Shown one piece after another: positions 36,768 through 45,302 of a stretch of DNA of 64,000 bases. Position 1 is the stretch's first letter, and each line of letters begins with the position of its first letter. This DNA comes from an uncultured Bacteroides sp. Its GTDB lineage: Bacteria > Bacteroidota > Bacteroidia > Bacteroidales > Bacteroidaceae. The position numbers and the translations under genes are program-made. Where the stretch lies: assembly GCA_948847595.1 (NCBI GenBank), contig CAQOGY010000004.1, forward strand, positions 186,001-250,000, given 5' to 3'. The notes beneath the pieces were generated by a model. The model saw only the letters and a program-made list of their open reading frames with translations. It had not been told where the DNA came from and made no database searches.

Positions 36768-36936
36768 ACAAAAAGGGCTGCAATTCCCATAAAGAATCGC
36801 AGCCCTTAGCTTGTATCAGACTATCCAACAAGCATTACCCGGAGTGGGAATGCCTGTAATCTGTTATTATATAATACTTATTATTGCTCATATTTCGTCT
36901 ATATTATCAATGTTATCGAATTTACTTCCGGTTTTC
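36768..36936 (-). ncRNA. Candidate small RNA between the HTCS gene and the susC operon
   Basis: On the minus strand a promoter (TTGACA, 17-bp spacer, TATCTTTG) predicts a start near 36935. About 165 nt later comes a terminator: a 14-bp stem with one mismatch (arms 36794-36807 and 36773-36786) followed by TTTTTG. Inside is a second hairpin at 36832-36853 (GCATTCCC against GGGTAATGC). The longest ATG frame in the RNA encodes only 18 residues. Bacteroides are known to carry small RNAs beside PULs that modulate susC expression, but this locus is not one I recognise. Confidence 0.55.
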
Positions 36937-36941
36937 ACTTA

Positions 36942-36972
36942 CAAAGATACAACATTAAAAGCGGTTTGTCAA
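36942..36972 (-). promoter_or_regulatory. Promoter of the candidate small RNA
   Basis: Read on the minus strand: TTGACA (36972-36967), 17 bp, TATCTTTG (36949-36942). Both boxes and the spacing fit the Bacteroidetes -33/-7 consensus better than most promoters in the window, and no ORF of normal size follows. Confidence 0.65.
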
Positions 36973-37130
36973 GTCCTCCATGCTTCTTTCATACATCTGA
37001 TTACAAATCATACGGATTTGAGCCAAATGATAGTCAGTAGTATCTTGAATCATTTTTAAACCGTTATGAATCTGCTACCCTATTATTACAATCATTGCAG
37101 TCGAATACAATAATCCTTTTCTCTATAAAA

Positions 37131-37274
37131 AATAATACCTGCGAGTGCATGAATTAATTCGTCCGCCTATGGGCAACGTTTCATCCGGCTATAGGCAAAC
37201 GCAACGTCGCCTATAGGCAAACTTGCGTCCGACTATAGGCGGACGAATTAATTTATGCACTGAAAGGAATTATT
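37131..37274. repeat. Palindrome array: four 10-bp units at 22-bp spacing inside inverted arms (element B)
   Basis: The inner arms 37144-37170 and 37235-37261 are inverted copies with one mismatch in 27; similarity extends outward to 37131 and 37274 with a few more mismatches. Four units, GCCTATGGGC (37165), GGCTATAGGC (37187), GCCTATAGGC (37209) and GACTATAGGC (37231), start exactly 22 bp apart. It repeats the architecture of element A (5798-5923) with unrelated sequence. The design recalls the BrickBuilt MITEs of Porphyromonas gingivalis (inverted ends around tandem repeats of about 23 bp), as I remember them. Confidence 0.8.
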
Positions 37275-37450
37275 TATAGCATAAGCCGGAACTAAATTTA
37301 GCATAGAAATTCTTTATTCAATATGGACGGTTTAGCTCATTTCTGCATGGAGAAGCATTAAATACAGCATTTGACAGGTAGAATTATCATTCATAAAGGA
37401 GGAAAATAAGTTAATCATTATAATTCTCCCTATAAAAGCGATTATTAGCC

Positions 37451-37479
37451 TTTGTTGACATTGAATCGGTCTATATTTG
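37451..37479 (+). promoter_or_regulatory. Promoter of the IPT/NHL-susC-susD operon
   Basis: TTTG (37451-37454), 17 bp, TATATTTG (37472-37479). The predicted start near 37486 leaves an untranslated leader of about 180 nt before the first gene, long enough for post-transcriptional control. A TCATTCAT sequence at 37387-37394, inverted relative to the ATGAATGA repeats upstream of the DUF4419 gene, is a possible HTCS site. Confidence 0.6.
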
Positions 37480-37667
37480 CATTCGTTGACAACTCGACAA
37501 ATAAGTTGGTGAAACAATTGATAACTCTAAATATATACTAATAGGATGAAAAATGAAACATTAATAAAGAAAACAACTAGTTCAAAGTCCAGAGCTATAA
37601 ATGGCATACTGCCCGGACATAATCTTAAGACTAATCATTATTTATAAATTCACTAATATTTATTGCT

Positions 37668-38957
37668 ATGAAAAATTGCATTTTCTATTTTTTAATGCTT
37701 GCGCTTCTTTTTTTGGTAGGAAGCTGTAAAGATAGCGATGACAACAAAAGCACTGGGGCGACTTATGATCCTAATCAACCCGTTACAGTGGAGAGCTTTA
37801 TGCCGGCAGGTGGAAAGCTACGGGAAAAGGTTATCGTTAAAGGTTCTAACTTCGGTACAGACAAGTCGAAAGTAAAGGTTTATTTTGTGGATGGAACTGC
37901 CGAACGCCAATCTACAGTCATTAATGTGGACGATGAGACAATTTATTGTCTTGCACCTCGACAGCTCCCGGGGGATAATCACATAAAGGTGGTAGTGGAA
38001 GATAAAGAGGTAATAACAGATGCCACTTTTGAGTATGAACAAGCACAAAATGTTTCTACTATTGCCGGATCGCAAAATGTGCGAAAATCTGAGGACGGAA
38101 CATTAGCAGAGGCTTCTTTCGAGTATACCTGGGGAATTGGTGCTGTAGGAAATAATACAGTGCTTGTTTTTCAACGGGATAATCCGCGTGTTCGTTTAGT
38201 TTCTGTAGATGACAATAAAGTGACTACTATTCATCCGGGATTTAAAGCTGGTAAGCCTGCTGTGACTAAGGATCGGCAAAAGGTCTATGCTGCCGGATGG
38301 GAAGGTGGACATACTATATATATGTATACCAAAGGAACTGGTTGGGCTCCTACTCGTATCGGACAACTTGGTACGCAATATGCTGGCAGAGTACTTAGTG
38401 TTGCTCTGGATAAATCCGAAGAGTGGCTTTATTTTGTGGATGCTAACAAAAAATTTGCTCGTTTCAATGTAACAACTCAGGAAATTGTAGATATTGCTAC
38501 ACTAGAAATTTCGGGAAGTTTGCATAGTAATGGCGTTTACCTTGTTTATCATCCTCTTTATGACTGTTTCTTTATGTCGAATCAATTGACTTACTCAGTT
38601 TATAGACTAGAGAAAGACGGAACGTGTGAAGTCTTTGCAGGATCATCTACACAAGCGCGGGTTCAGGATGGCTACAGAGAAGAAGCTTATTTTGCGCAAC
38701 CTAACGGAATGGCGATAGATGAGGACGGAAATTTCTTCATAGTAGAAGGTTTTAAAGCATATGTATTACGGAAAATCAGTGTCGAAGATGGTTATGTTTC
38801 CACAGTGGCTGGAATGGTTGATGTGGCTAGTCAGATAGATGGTACTCCCTTAGAAGCTACATTCAACTATCCTTATGATATTTGTTACGATGGCGAAGGC
38901 GGCTTCTGGATAGCCGAAGGCTGGGGACAAGCAGTTAGAAAATATGCAGTAGAATAA
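37668..38957 (+). CDS. IPT/TIG-NHL repeat lipoprotein, likely surface glycan-binding protein
   Basis: A 429-residue lipoprotein (lipobox LVGSC, C20). Residues about 38-125 are an IPT/TIG immunoglobulin-like domain (ESFMPAGGKLREKVIVKGSN), and about 130-429 are NHL propeller repeats (for example AQPNGMAIDEDGNFFIVEG and FNYPYDICYDGEGGFWIAEG). IPT-NHL lipoproteins are common next to susCD pairs and are thought to bind glycan at the cell surface. It leads the susC operon, 20 bp before susC. Confidence 0.85.
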   Translation: MKNCIFYFLMLALLFLVGSCKDSDDNKSTGATYDPNQPVTVESFMPAGGKLREKVIVKGSNFGTDKSKVKVYFVDGTAERQSTVINVDDETIYCLAPRQLPGDNHIKVVVEDKEVITDATFEYEQAQNVSTIAGSQNVRKSEDGTLAEASFEYTWGIGAVGNNTVLVFQRDNPRVRLVSVDDNKVTTIHPGFKAGKPAVTKDRQKVYAAGWEGGHTIYMYTKGTGWAPTRIGQLGTQYAGRVLSVALDKSEEWLYFVDANKKFARFNVTTQEIVDIATLEISGSLHSNGVYLVYHPLYDCFFMSNQLTYSVYRLEKDGTCEVFAGSSTQARVQDGYREEAYFAQPNGMAIDEDGNFFIVEGFKAYVLRKISVEDGYVSTVAGMVDVASQIDGTPLEATFNYPYDICYDGEGGFWIAEGWGQAVRKYAVE

Positions 38958-38977
38958 TAACTAAGAAAAACATATTT

Positions 38978-41900
38978 ATGAAACGAAGTATTTTATTACT
39001 ATTTGGGATATTTATGTCAATCGGGATGTTTGCACAGGATAAAATAGATGTGGCAGGTCTCGTTTTTGATGAACAGGGAACGGAACTTATTGGCGTGTCT
39101 GTTCAAGTGAAAGGTAGTCAAGGGATAGGAGTCGTTACAGATATTGATGGTCGGTTTAAACTGTCCGGTATCCCCGTGGGAAGTAAACTTGTATTCTCGT
39201 ATATAGGATATATGCCGCAGGAAGTTAAGTATGTATCAACAAAACTAAAAGAACGAATCACTCTTAAAGAACAGGTTAATGAGTTTGATGAGGTTGTGAT
39301 TACCGGCCGTACCGCTCAACGTAAAATTTCGGTAGTAGGGGCTATCACAAATGTAGATCCTGCAGGAATTCAATCTCCTGCTGTTTCGGTAAGTAACATG
39401 TTGGGAGGTCGTGTTCCAGGTATCATTGCTGTGACACGAAGTGGTGAACCGGGTAATAGTTTTTCAGAGTTTTGGATTCGTGGTATCAGCACGTTTGGAG
39501 CAAGTCAGAGTGCATTAGTATTGATAGACGGGATTGAAGGAAATATTAATGATCTTGATCCTGCTGATATTGAAAGTTTTAGTATTTTGAAGGATGCTTC
39601 AGCCACAGCTGTTTATGGAACCCGAGGGGCAAATGGTGTGGTAGTGGTCACTACTAAACGTGGAAAAGCAGGTAAATTGCATGTTAATTTCAAAACGAAT
39701 GCTACCTATTCATATTCACCTCGTATGCCGGAGTATGCTGATGGATACGATTATGCAAGATTAGCAAATGAAGCTCGTGTAGTGCGCGGTGATGATCCGA
39801 TTTATACAGATACTGAACTTGAATTGTTTAGAACAGGACTAGATCCGGATTTGTATCCGAATGTGGACTGGCGTGATGTTATTTTAAAGGATCATGTCAT
39901 TAATAACCAGCATCATCTGAGTATCTCTGGCGGTGGACAAAATGCTCGTTATTATATGAGTTTGGGAATTTTGAATCAGGAAGCTATTTTTAAGCAGGAT
40001 AAATCGGCATCTAAGCATGATGTCAATGTAAATTATCACAAATATAATTTCCGTGCTAATATAGATGCCAATCTGACAAAGACCACTGTGCTGAGTATGA
40101 ATTTGGAAGCAGTTGTCAAGACGCAAAATGCTCCGGGTACGGCTTCAAGTACTAAGGTGTTATGGGAGTCACAAGCGAATCTTCCTCCAGTAGTTGTTCC
40201 TGTACGTTACTCTAACGGGCAGTTACCTGCGTATGGAAGCACTGCCACAGATAAATCACCGTATGTACGTTTGAACTATTTAGGTTATACTACTACAGAG
40301 ACATATTCGTCGAAAGTAAATGTGGGATTGAATCAAGACTTGAGTCTAATAACCAAAGGATTGTCAGTGCGTGGATTGTTTTCTTTTAAAATAAACGGTC
40401 AACATGTTGTTGATAGGCACATGAACCCAGAACAATATTATGCAGACCCTAGGGACGGACGAAATTTAGATGGAAGCTTAAAAACAAAACGTACTGTAGA
40501 TAAGGAAGATATGAAAGCTACACAGTTTTCCTTATCAAATAGAGAACTGTATTTCGAAGCGGCAGCTGACTATAGCCGTGTATTTAATGTAGATCATCGT
40601 GTGACTGGCTTGGTGCACTTTTATCGTCAGGAGTTAAAGGATGTAAATTGGGGAAATGGTGTATTGGTCAGTATACCTAAACGTTATCAGGCCGTTTCTT
40701 CTCGTTTAACCTATTCATATAAAGATACTTATTTTGTAGAAGGAAATTTGGGATATACCGGTTCGGAAAATTTCAATAAAGAACGTCGTTACGGTTGGTT
40801 CCCATCTATTTCCGGTGGTTGGGTACCTACACAGTATAAGTGGTATCAGGATTTATTGCCATTTAATAATTTTTTAAAATTTCGTGCTTCATGGGGAAAA
40901 GTCGGCAATGATCGTTTGAAAGATAGTGCTAATAATGATATTCGTTTTCCCTATTTGACCACAGTAGGATCTACTTCCAGTACTTGGGGGAGCGGACTTG
41001 CGGAAAGTCAGATTGGCTCATTGTACTTGCAGTGGGAAACCAGCACAAAAACTAATTTTGGTATTGATGCTCGTTTCTTTAATGACAAAGTTGATTTAAC
41101 AGTCGATTTCTTCCGTACAAAAACAGATAATATATTTCAAAGACGTGCTAATATTCCCGATGAAAGCGGATTGAGCAATGTACTTCCTTATGTTAACATC
41201 GGTGCGATGAAGTCTTGGGGTATAGATGGTACATTGGCTTATACGCATACATTTAACAAAGATATGTCTCTTACAGCACGTGGTAACTTTACACATGCCA
41301 AAAATAAGGTTCTTTATTGGGAGCAAAATGGTGTAAATTATCCATATCAGGCATACGCTGGTGTCCCTTATGGGGTGCAGAGAGGATTGATCGCTTTGGG
41401 ATTGTTTGCTGATGAAGATGATATAAAGAGCAGCCCAAAACAGACCTTCATGGACAATGTGATGCCCGGTGATATCAAATATAAAGATATCAATGGGGAT
41501 GGTAAAATTGATGATGATGATGAAGTGCCTTTGAGTTATTCGAATGTTCCACGTATTCAGTATGGTTTTGCATTAGACTGGAATTATAAGGCATTCCGCG
41601 TTAGTATATTATTTGAAGGAGTTAGTAAGGTTCAATATTTTCAAGGTGGTATAGGTTATTATCCATTTGCAAATGAGGCAAGGGGAAATTTATTGGCAAT
41701 GACTGTTAATCAGAAAAATCGTTGGACACCGGCTTCTTATTCAGGTGATCCGTCAACGGAGAATCCTAATGCAAAATTTCCGAGACTGACTTATGGAGAA
41801 AATAAAAATAATAATCGGGCATCCACTTTTTGGTTGGCAGACGGACGTTATCTTCGTTTGAAAAATGTGGATATTTCCTATCGATTTACTAATAACTGGT

Positions 41901-42064
41901 TGAAAACGCGTGTTGGAGTAGAAGGTGCTACTATCAGCCTTATAGGCGAGAATCTTCATGTCTGGGATAAAGTGAAGCTTTTTGACCCAACGCAAGCTTC
42001 TAGTAATGGAGCGGCATATCCATTGCAACGTATGTATACGTTACAGTTAAATCTAACTTTTTAA
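38978..42064 (+). CDS. SusC-like TonB-dependent outer-membrane transporter
   Basis: 1028 residues: signal peptide (to M-F-A-Q), a carboxypeptidase-regulatory-like domain at about 25-105 (GLVFDEQGTELIGVSVQVKG), the plug domain at about 110-225 (VSNMLGGRVPGIIAV, DASATAVYGTRGANGVVVV) and a 22-strand barrel to a C-terminal aromatic residue. SusC proteins import oligosaccharides across the outer membrane with energy from TonB. Together with the SusD gene 12 bp downstream it forms the import pair that defines this PUL. The specific glycan is inferred from neighbours, not from the transporter sequence. Confidence 0.96.
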   Translation: MKRSILLLFGIFMSIGMFAQDKIDVAGLVFDEQGTELIGVSVQVKGSQGIGVVTDIDGRFKLSGIPVGSKLVFSYIGYMPQEVKYVSTKLKERITLKEQVNEFDEVVITGRTAQRKISVVGAITNVDPAGIQSPAVSVSNMLGGRVPGIIAVTRSGEPGNSFSEFWIRGISTFGASQSALVLIDGIEGNINDLDPADIESFSILKDASATAVYGTRGANGVVVVTTKRGKAGKLHVNFKTNATYSYSPRMPEYADGYDYARLANEARVVRGDDPIYTDTELELFRTGLDPDLYPNVDWRDVILKDHVINNQHHLSISGGGQNARYYMSLGILNQEAIFKQDKSASKHDVNVNYHKYNFRANIDANLTKTTVLSMNLEAVVKTQNAPGTASSTKVLWESQANLPPVVVPVRYSNGQLPAYGSTATDKSPYVRLNYLGYTTTETYSSKVNVGLNQDLSLITKGLSVRGLFSFKINGQHVVDRHMNPEQYYADPRDGRNLDGSLKTKRTVDKEDMKATQFSLSNRELYFEAAADYSRVFNVDHRVTGLVHFYRQELKDVNWGNGVLVSIPKRYQAVSSRLTYSYKDTYFVEGNLGYTGSENFNKERRYGWFPSISGGWVPTQYKWYQDLLPFNNFLKFRASWGKVGNDRLKDSANNDIRFPYLTTVGSTSSTWGSGLAESQIGSLYLQWETSTKTNFGIDARFFNDKVDLTVDFFRTKTDNIFQRRANIPDESGLSNVLPYVNIGAMKSWGIDGTLAYTHTFNKDMSLTARGNFTHAKNKVLYWEQNGVNYPYQAYAGVPYGVQRGLIALGLFADEDDIKSSPKQTFMDNVMPGDIKYKDINGDGKIDDDDEVPLSYSNVPRIQYGFALDWNYKAFRVSILFEGVSKVQYFQGGIGYYPFANEARGNLLAMTVNQKNRWTPASYSGDPSTENPNAKFPRLTYGENKNNNRASTFWLADGRYLRLKNVDISYRFTNNWLKTRVGVEGATISLIGENLHVWDKVKLFDPTQASSNGAAYPLQRMYTLQLNLTF

Positions 42065-42076
42065 AAAGATAATAGT

Positions 42077-44107
42077 ATGAAAAAGATAAATAAACTCATG
42101 AGAATATGGTTACTGGCATGTGTCAGTACGTTGACTATCGGCTTCCAGTCGTGTGGGGATTATCTGGATGTTGATGACTATATTGACCAGATGACTTCAC
42201 TGGACTCCGTTTTTTCCCGCAAAAGTTTGTTGGAACAATATATTAATGGAGCGGCACAATATCTCCCCAATGAAGGTAATCTGTGGACAGATTCGCCTAC
42301 TCCTTTTCAAGGGGCATCTGATGAGAATTTTACTTCTTGGAATGATGATCGTCATGCGGCAATCAAATTCTTACTTGATGAAATCACTCCTTATTCTGTC
42401 GACAATAATAATCGTCCTTATTATAATAACTATCCGAGGTATTATCAAGGAATCCGTATGGCGTTGACATCTCTGCAAAGAATGCATGAAGTTCCTGATG
42501 TAACGGACATTGAACGTCGTGAATTAATGGGGCGCTGTTATTTCTTGGTAGGTTATTATTACTATCAATTGATGTTACAATACGGACCTGTTCCTGTTGT
42601 ACCTGAGATGCCCTTTAATGTAGAAACACCAGTAGAAGAAATGTCTCTGGAACGTGGCACATACGATGAATGTATTGCTGAAATAAAAAAATATATGTTA
42701 CTTGCTGCTCAATATCTTCCTTTAGAGTCTGAAAGTTCGGTAACTGCAACTATGCCTACCCGTTGGGCAGCGATAGCTACATTATCTCGGATTACGTTGT
42801 ATGCCGCTAGTCCATGGTATAATGGCAATGGATTCTATTCTGACTGGACACGGAAAAGTGATGGAGCTCATTTTATACCACAAGAGAAAGATAATACAAA
42901 ATGGGGAGTAGCAGCTGCCTATGCTAAGTATATCATTAATTCGGATAAATATAGTTTGTATTGGACACCTAAAGAACCGGATAGCCGTGGTTTACCAGAA
43001 GGAGTGACCTCTGATCCGGATTATTATGAACCATACCCTGAAGGAGCGGCTGGTATTGATCATTACCGTTCGTTGACCTATCCGTTTAATGGTGAACTTC
43101 CTGTCATGATCAACCCTGAGTTTATCTATGCTTGCGCTCCAAGGACAACAGGCGATTCTCCTTTGTGGATTTCATCACCTTATTTATTAGGAGGTGGTAA
43201 TGGTTTGAATTTGGTGCAAGACTTGGTGGATGCATTTAGTATGGTAGATGGACAAGATATTAATCATTCCAGTACAAATTATCCTTATCCGGATATGGAT
43301 AATAATTACCTGGAAATCGGTGGAAGCAATCAAGCATTCTCGGGATATACACTGCTGGCAAAGACTGCTCGTATGTATGATAACCGCGAACCTCGTTTTT
43401 ATGCGACTGTAGGCTATTGTCACTCTTTTTGGGCAGGGACATCATCTACAGATAACAATTTCCGCAACAAGGAAGTGACATACTATTCCGACGGATACGC
43501 TGCAGCTAGTCCGGATCATCCTGAAGATTATAACCGTTCAGGTTATACATGTATCAAGTACAATCATCCGGAAGATAATATGAAAGCAACTAGTGCCGTC
43601 CGTGTTAAATACTTTCCCATCTTTCGTTATGCAGAAGTTCTGTTGAATTACGTAGAGGCTATCAATGAATTAGAGAATCCTTATACGATGGAAATAATTA
43701 ATGGTGATCAGGTGACGGTGGAACGTAATACTACAGAAATAGTGAAGTATTTTAATTTGGTTCGTCATCGCGCTGGACTACCGGGTATCACTGAAGCAGA
43801 TGCAAGGGATCGTGATGAAGTCAGAGACTTGATTAAACGTGAGCGTCGGGTGGAGTTTGCTTGTGAAGGACATCGCTATCACGATCTGCGTCGTTGGGGA
43901 AATGATGCTATGACAGCATATAATCGTCCGATTACAGGCATGAATGTGAAAGCTAGAAGTAACGATCGAAAGTCTTTTTATACGGTAACACAATTGAATG
44001 ATAAGTTGACTCGCCGTACATTCTCTTATAAGAACTATTTCTATCCGATACCAAAATCAGTATTAGATAAGAATAAGAATCTGGTGCAAAATCCCGAATG
44101 GAACTAA
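42077..44107 (+). CDS. SusD-like outer-membrane glycan-binding lipoprotein
   Basis: A 676-residue lipoprotein (lipobox FQSC, C26) of the SusD/RagB family: N-terminal YLDVDDYIDQ segment, TPR-like helices, and the C-terminal KRERRVEFACEGHRYHDLRRW signature with YPIPKSVLDKN at the end. SusD caps the SusC barrel and delivers oligosaccharides. It is longer than B. thetaiotaomicron starch SusD (about 550 residues), consistent with a larger, branched ligand. Confidence 0.95.
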   Translation: MKKINKLMRIWLLACVSTLTIGFQSCGDYLDVDDYIDQMTSLDSVFSRKSLLEQYINGAAQYLPNEGNLWTDSPTPFQGASDENFTSWNDDRHAAIKFLLDEITPYSVDNNNRPYYNNYPRYYQGIRMALTSLQRMHEVPDVTDIERRELMGRCYFLVGYYYYQLMLQYGPVPVVPEMPFNVETPVEEMSLERGTYDECIAEIKKYMLLAAQYLPLESESSVTATMPTRWAAIATLSRITLYAASPWYNGNGFYSDWTRKSDGAHFIPQEKDNTKWGVAAAYAKYIINSDKYSLYWTPKEPDSRGLPEGVTSDPDYYEPYPEGAAGIDHYRSLTYPFNGELPVMINPEFIYACAPRTTGDSPLWISSPYLLGGGNGLNLVQDLVDAFSMVDGQDINHSSTNYPYPDMDNNYLEIGGSNQAFSGYTLLAKTARMYDNREPRFYATVGYCHSFWAGTSSTDNNFRNKEVTYYSDGYAAASPDHPEDYNRSGYTCIKYNHPEDNMKATSAVRVKYFPIFRYAEVLLNYVEAINELENPYTMEIINGDQVTVERNTTEIVKYFNLVRHRAGLPGITEADARDRDEVRDLIKRERRVEFACEGHRYHDLRRWGNDAMTAYNRPITGMNVKARSNDRKSFYTVTQLNDKLTRRTFSYKNYFYPIPKSVLDKNKNLVQNPEWN

Positions 44108-44129
44108 AACTTTAAATTAGTAGAATGTT

Positions 44130-45008
44130 ATGAAACTAAATAAAATAATTTATCTAATAGGTGTGATAGCTATGATGCTAACATCTTGTGACGAAGAAAA
44201 TCCTCTTGAAAATGAGCAATACATTAAACAAGTATATATAGTAGGGGCTTATGACATAGTACAAAAATTTGATGTACCTTATGGAGACGAACCACAAAAT
44301 ACATACATTGCTGTTGCTACGGGCGGTAGTTTGAATATCGATCAGGATGTTGATGTAACTTTAACGCACAATGATCTTACCATTGACTGGTATAACAATA
44401 AGTATATGATTGACGCTCCGGTAAAATATAGAAAATTGGAGAATGAGTTTTGTGTATTCCCGTCAATGACTACTACTATTGAGGCTGGGCAAGTATATGG
44501 TCGTTTACCTTTCTCTATAAAATCTTCAGGGTTGCATTGTGACTCGTTGTATGCATTGACGTTCAAGATTGAATCTGTATCTACCTTTACAAAACATCCT
44601 AAGGATACTGTGCTTATCATGAACCTTAATTTTGTAAATGAATTCTCGGGTAATTATCAGTTGACAGCAACGAAATATACCATAGATGGTAATGGAGATG
44701 AAGTAATGCCGACCTCTATGAATATGACACGTGTTGTTAAGGCTGTTGATAAAGACCGGGTTCGCTTTATCAATGAAGCTATCTCTGAACCTGCAACTAC
44801 GCTTAGTCGTGAGGCGTATTTTGAGGCTATTAATAATAATTCTGTAGTGTTCGCAAGGCAATCTGATGGAACTTTCAATGTATCCAGTTGGAAGAATCTT
44901 CCGGTTTCTAACGGGACCATTAGTTTTGAGGATGGCACATTTACATTTTGTTACGATTACGAGTCCGGTGGAAAGAGGTATCGCCTGAGAGGTACAATGA
45001 CGAAGTAA
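44130..45008 (+). CDS. DUF1735/BT_3987-type lipoprotein, likely surface glycan-binding protein
   Basis: A 292-residue lipoprotein (lipobox MLTSC, C20). Residues about 30-150 resemble the DUF1735 immunoglobulin-like domain (VDVTLTHNDLTIDWYNNKY, ALTFKIESVS), and about 155-292 a lipocalin-like sandwich (SGNYQLTATKYTIDGNG, RYRLRGTMTK). Proteins of this type in position 3 or 4 after susCD usually bind the target glycan at the surface. It is the last gene of the transporter operon. Confidence 0.78.
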   Translation: MKLNKIIYLIGVIAMMLTSCDEENPLENEQYIKQVYIVGAYDIVQKFDVPYGDEPQNTYIAVATGGSLNIDQDVDVTLTHNDLTIDWYNNKYMIDAPVKYRKLENEFCVFPSMTTTIEAGQVYGRLPFSIKSSGLHCDSLYALTFKIESVSTFTKHPKDTVLIMNLNFVNEFSGNYQLTATKYTIDGNGDEVMPTSMNMTRVVKAVDKDRVRFINEAISEPATTLSREAYFEAINNNSVVFARQSDGTFNVSSWKNLPVSNGTISFEDGTFTFCYDYESGGKRYRLRGTMTK

Positions 45009-45037
45009 TCGATAGGTATTTTTTATATAGGTAGTAA

Positions 45038-45075
45038 ATGCAGGGGATGAGATGATTGAACTTGTCTCCTGCGTT
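45038..45075 (+). terminator. Possible terminator of the susCD operon
   Basis: An 8-bp stem, GCAGGGGA (45040-45047) against TCTCCTGC (45065-45072) with one G-T pair. The U-tract is poor, so the call rests on position after the operon's last gene and before a new promoter. Confidence 0.35.
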
Positions 45076-45213
45076 TGATTATATGACTTCTTATATGTTA
45101 CTATTCGGTATAAAATCGTGCAAAGATGCTTTTTATTGAGTCATTTTAATGAATATGATCTAAAGTTTGACCTAATTGCACGATTTCTAGTCCTTTATTT
45201 TTTATTGAAGTCT

Positions 45214-45221
45214 TATTTTTG
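45214..45221 (+). promoter_or_regulatory. Promoter -7 box for the GH16-GH43 gene
   Basis: TATTTTTG, with ATTTTAATGAATATGA about 65 bp upstream (45143-45158). That segment shares ATTTTAATGAAT with the repeat before the DUF4419 gene, so this promoter may answer to the same HTCS. Confidence 0.45.
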
Positions 45222-45302
45222 CTGATGTAAATATGAATCATTTTATTTATTAGGGATAAATAGTTCAATAGGTTTGGATATACCAAAGAAAAACAACTTA
45301 GT

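Larger units (their letters stand above)
36297..37667. other. 1.37-kb intergenic region rich in repeats, with a candidate small RNA
   Basis: No protein gene of normal size is supported here. From left to right: an imperfect inverted repeat just past the HTCS stop; about 260 bp of plain AT-rich DNA; three AT-rich palindromes spaced 22 bp; a minus-strand transcription unit with promoter and terminator; palindrome array B; an 8-bp inverted pair AGAATTAT (37380-37387, 37420-37427); and the susC operon promoter with an untranslated leader of about 180 bp. Each item is listed separately. Confidence 0.7.

Noticed and set aside
36811..37059. An 82-codon plus-strand frame between HTCS and the susC operon
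   Set aside because: It runs antisense through the promoter of the candidate small RNA and has no promoter or similarity of its own.
37131..37274. Invertible promoter (phase-variable switch)
   Set aside because: Inverted arms are present, but the enclosed DNA is itself near-palindromic and contains no TAnnTTTG box, so inversion would change little; no site-specific recombinase is adjacent.
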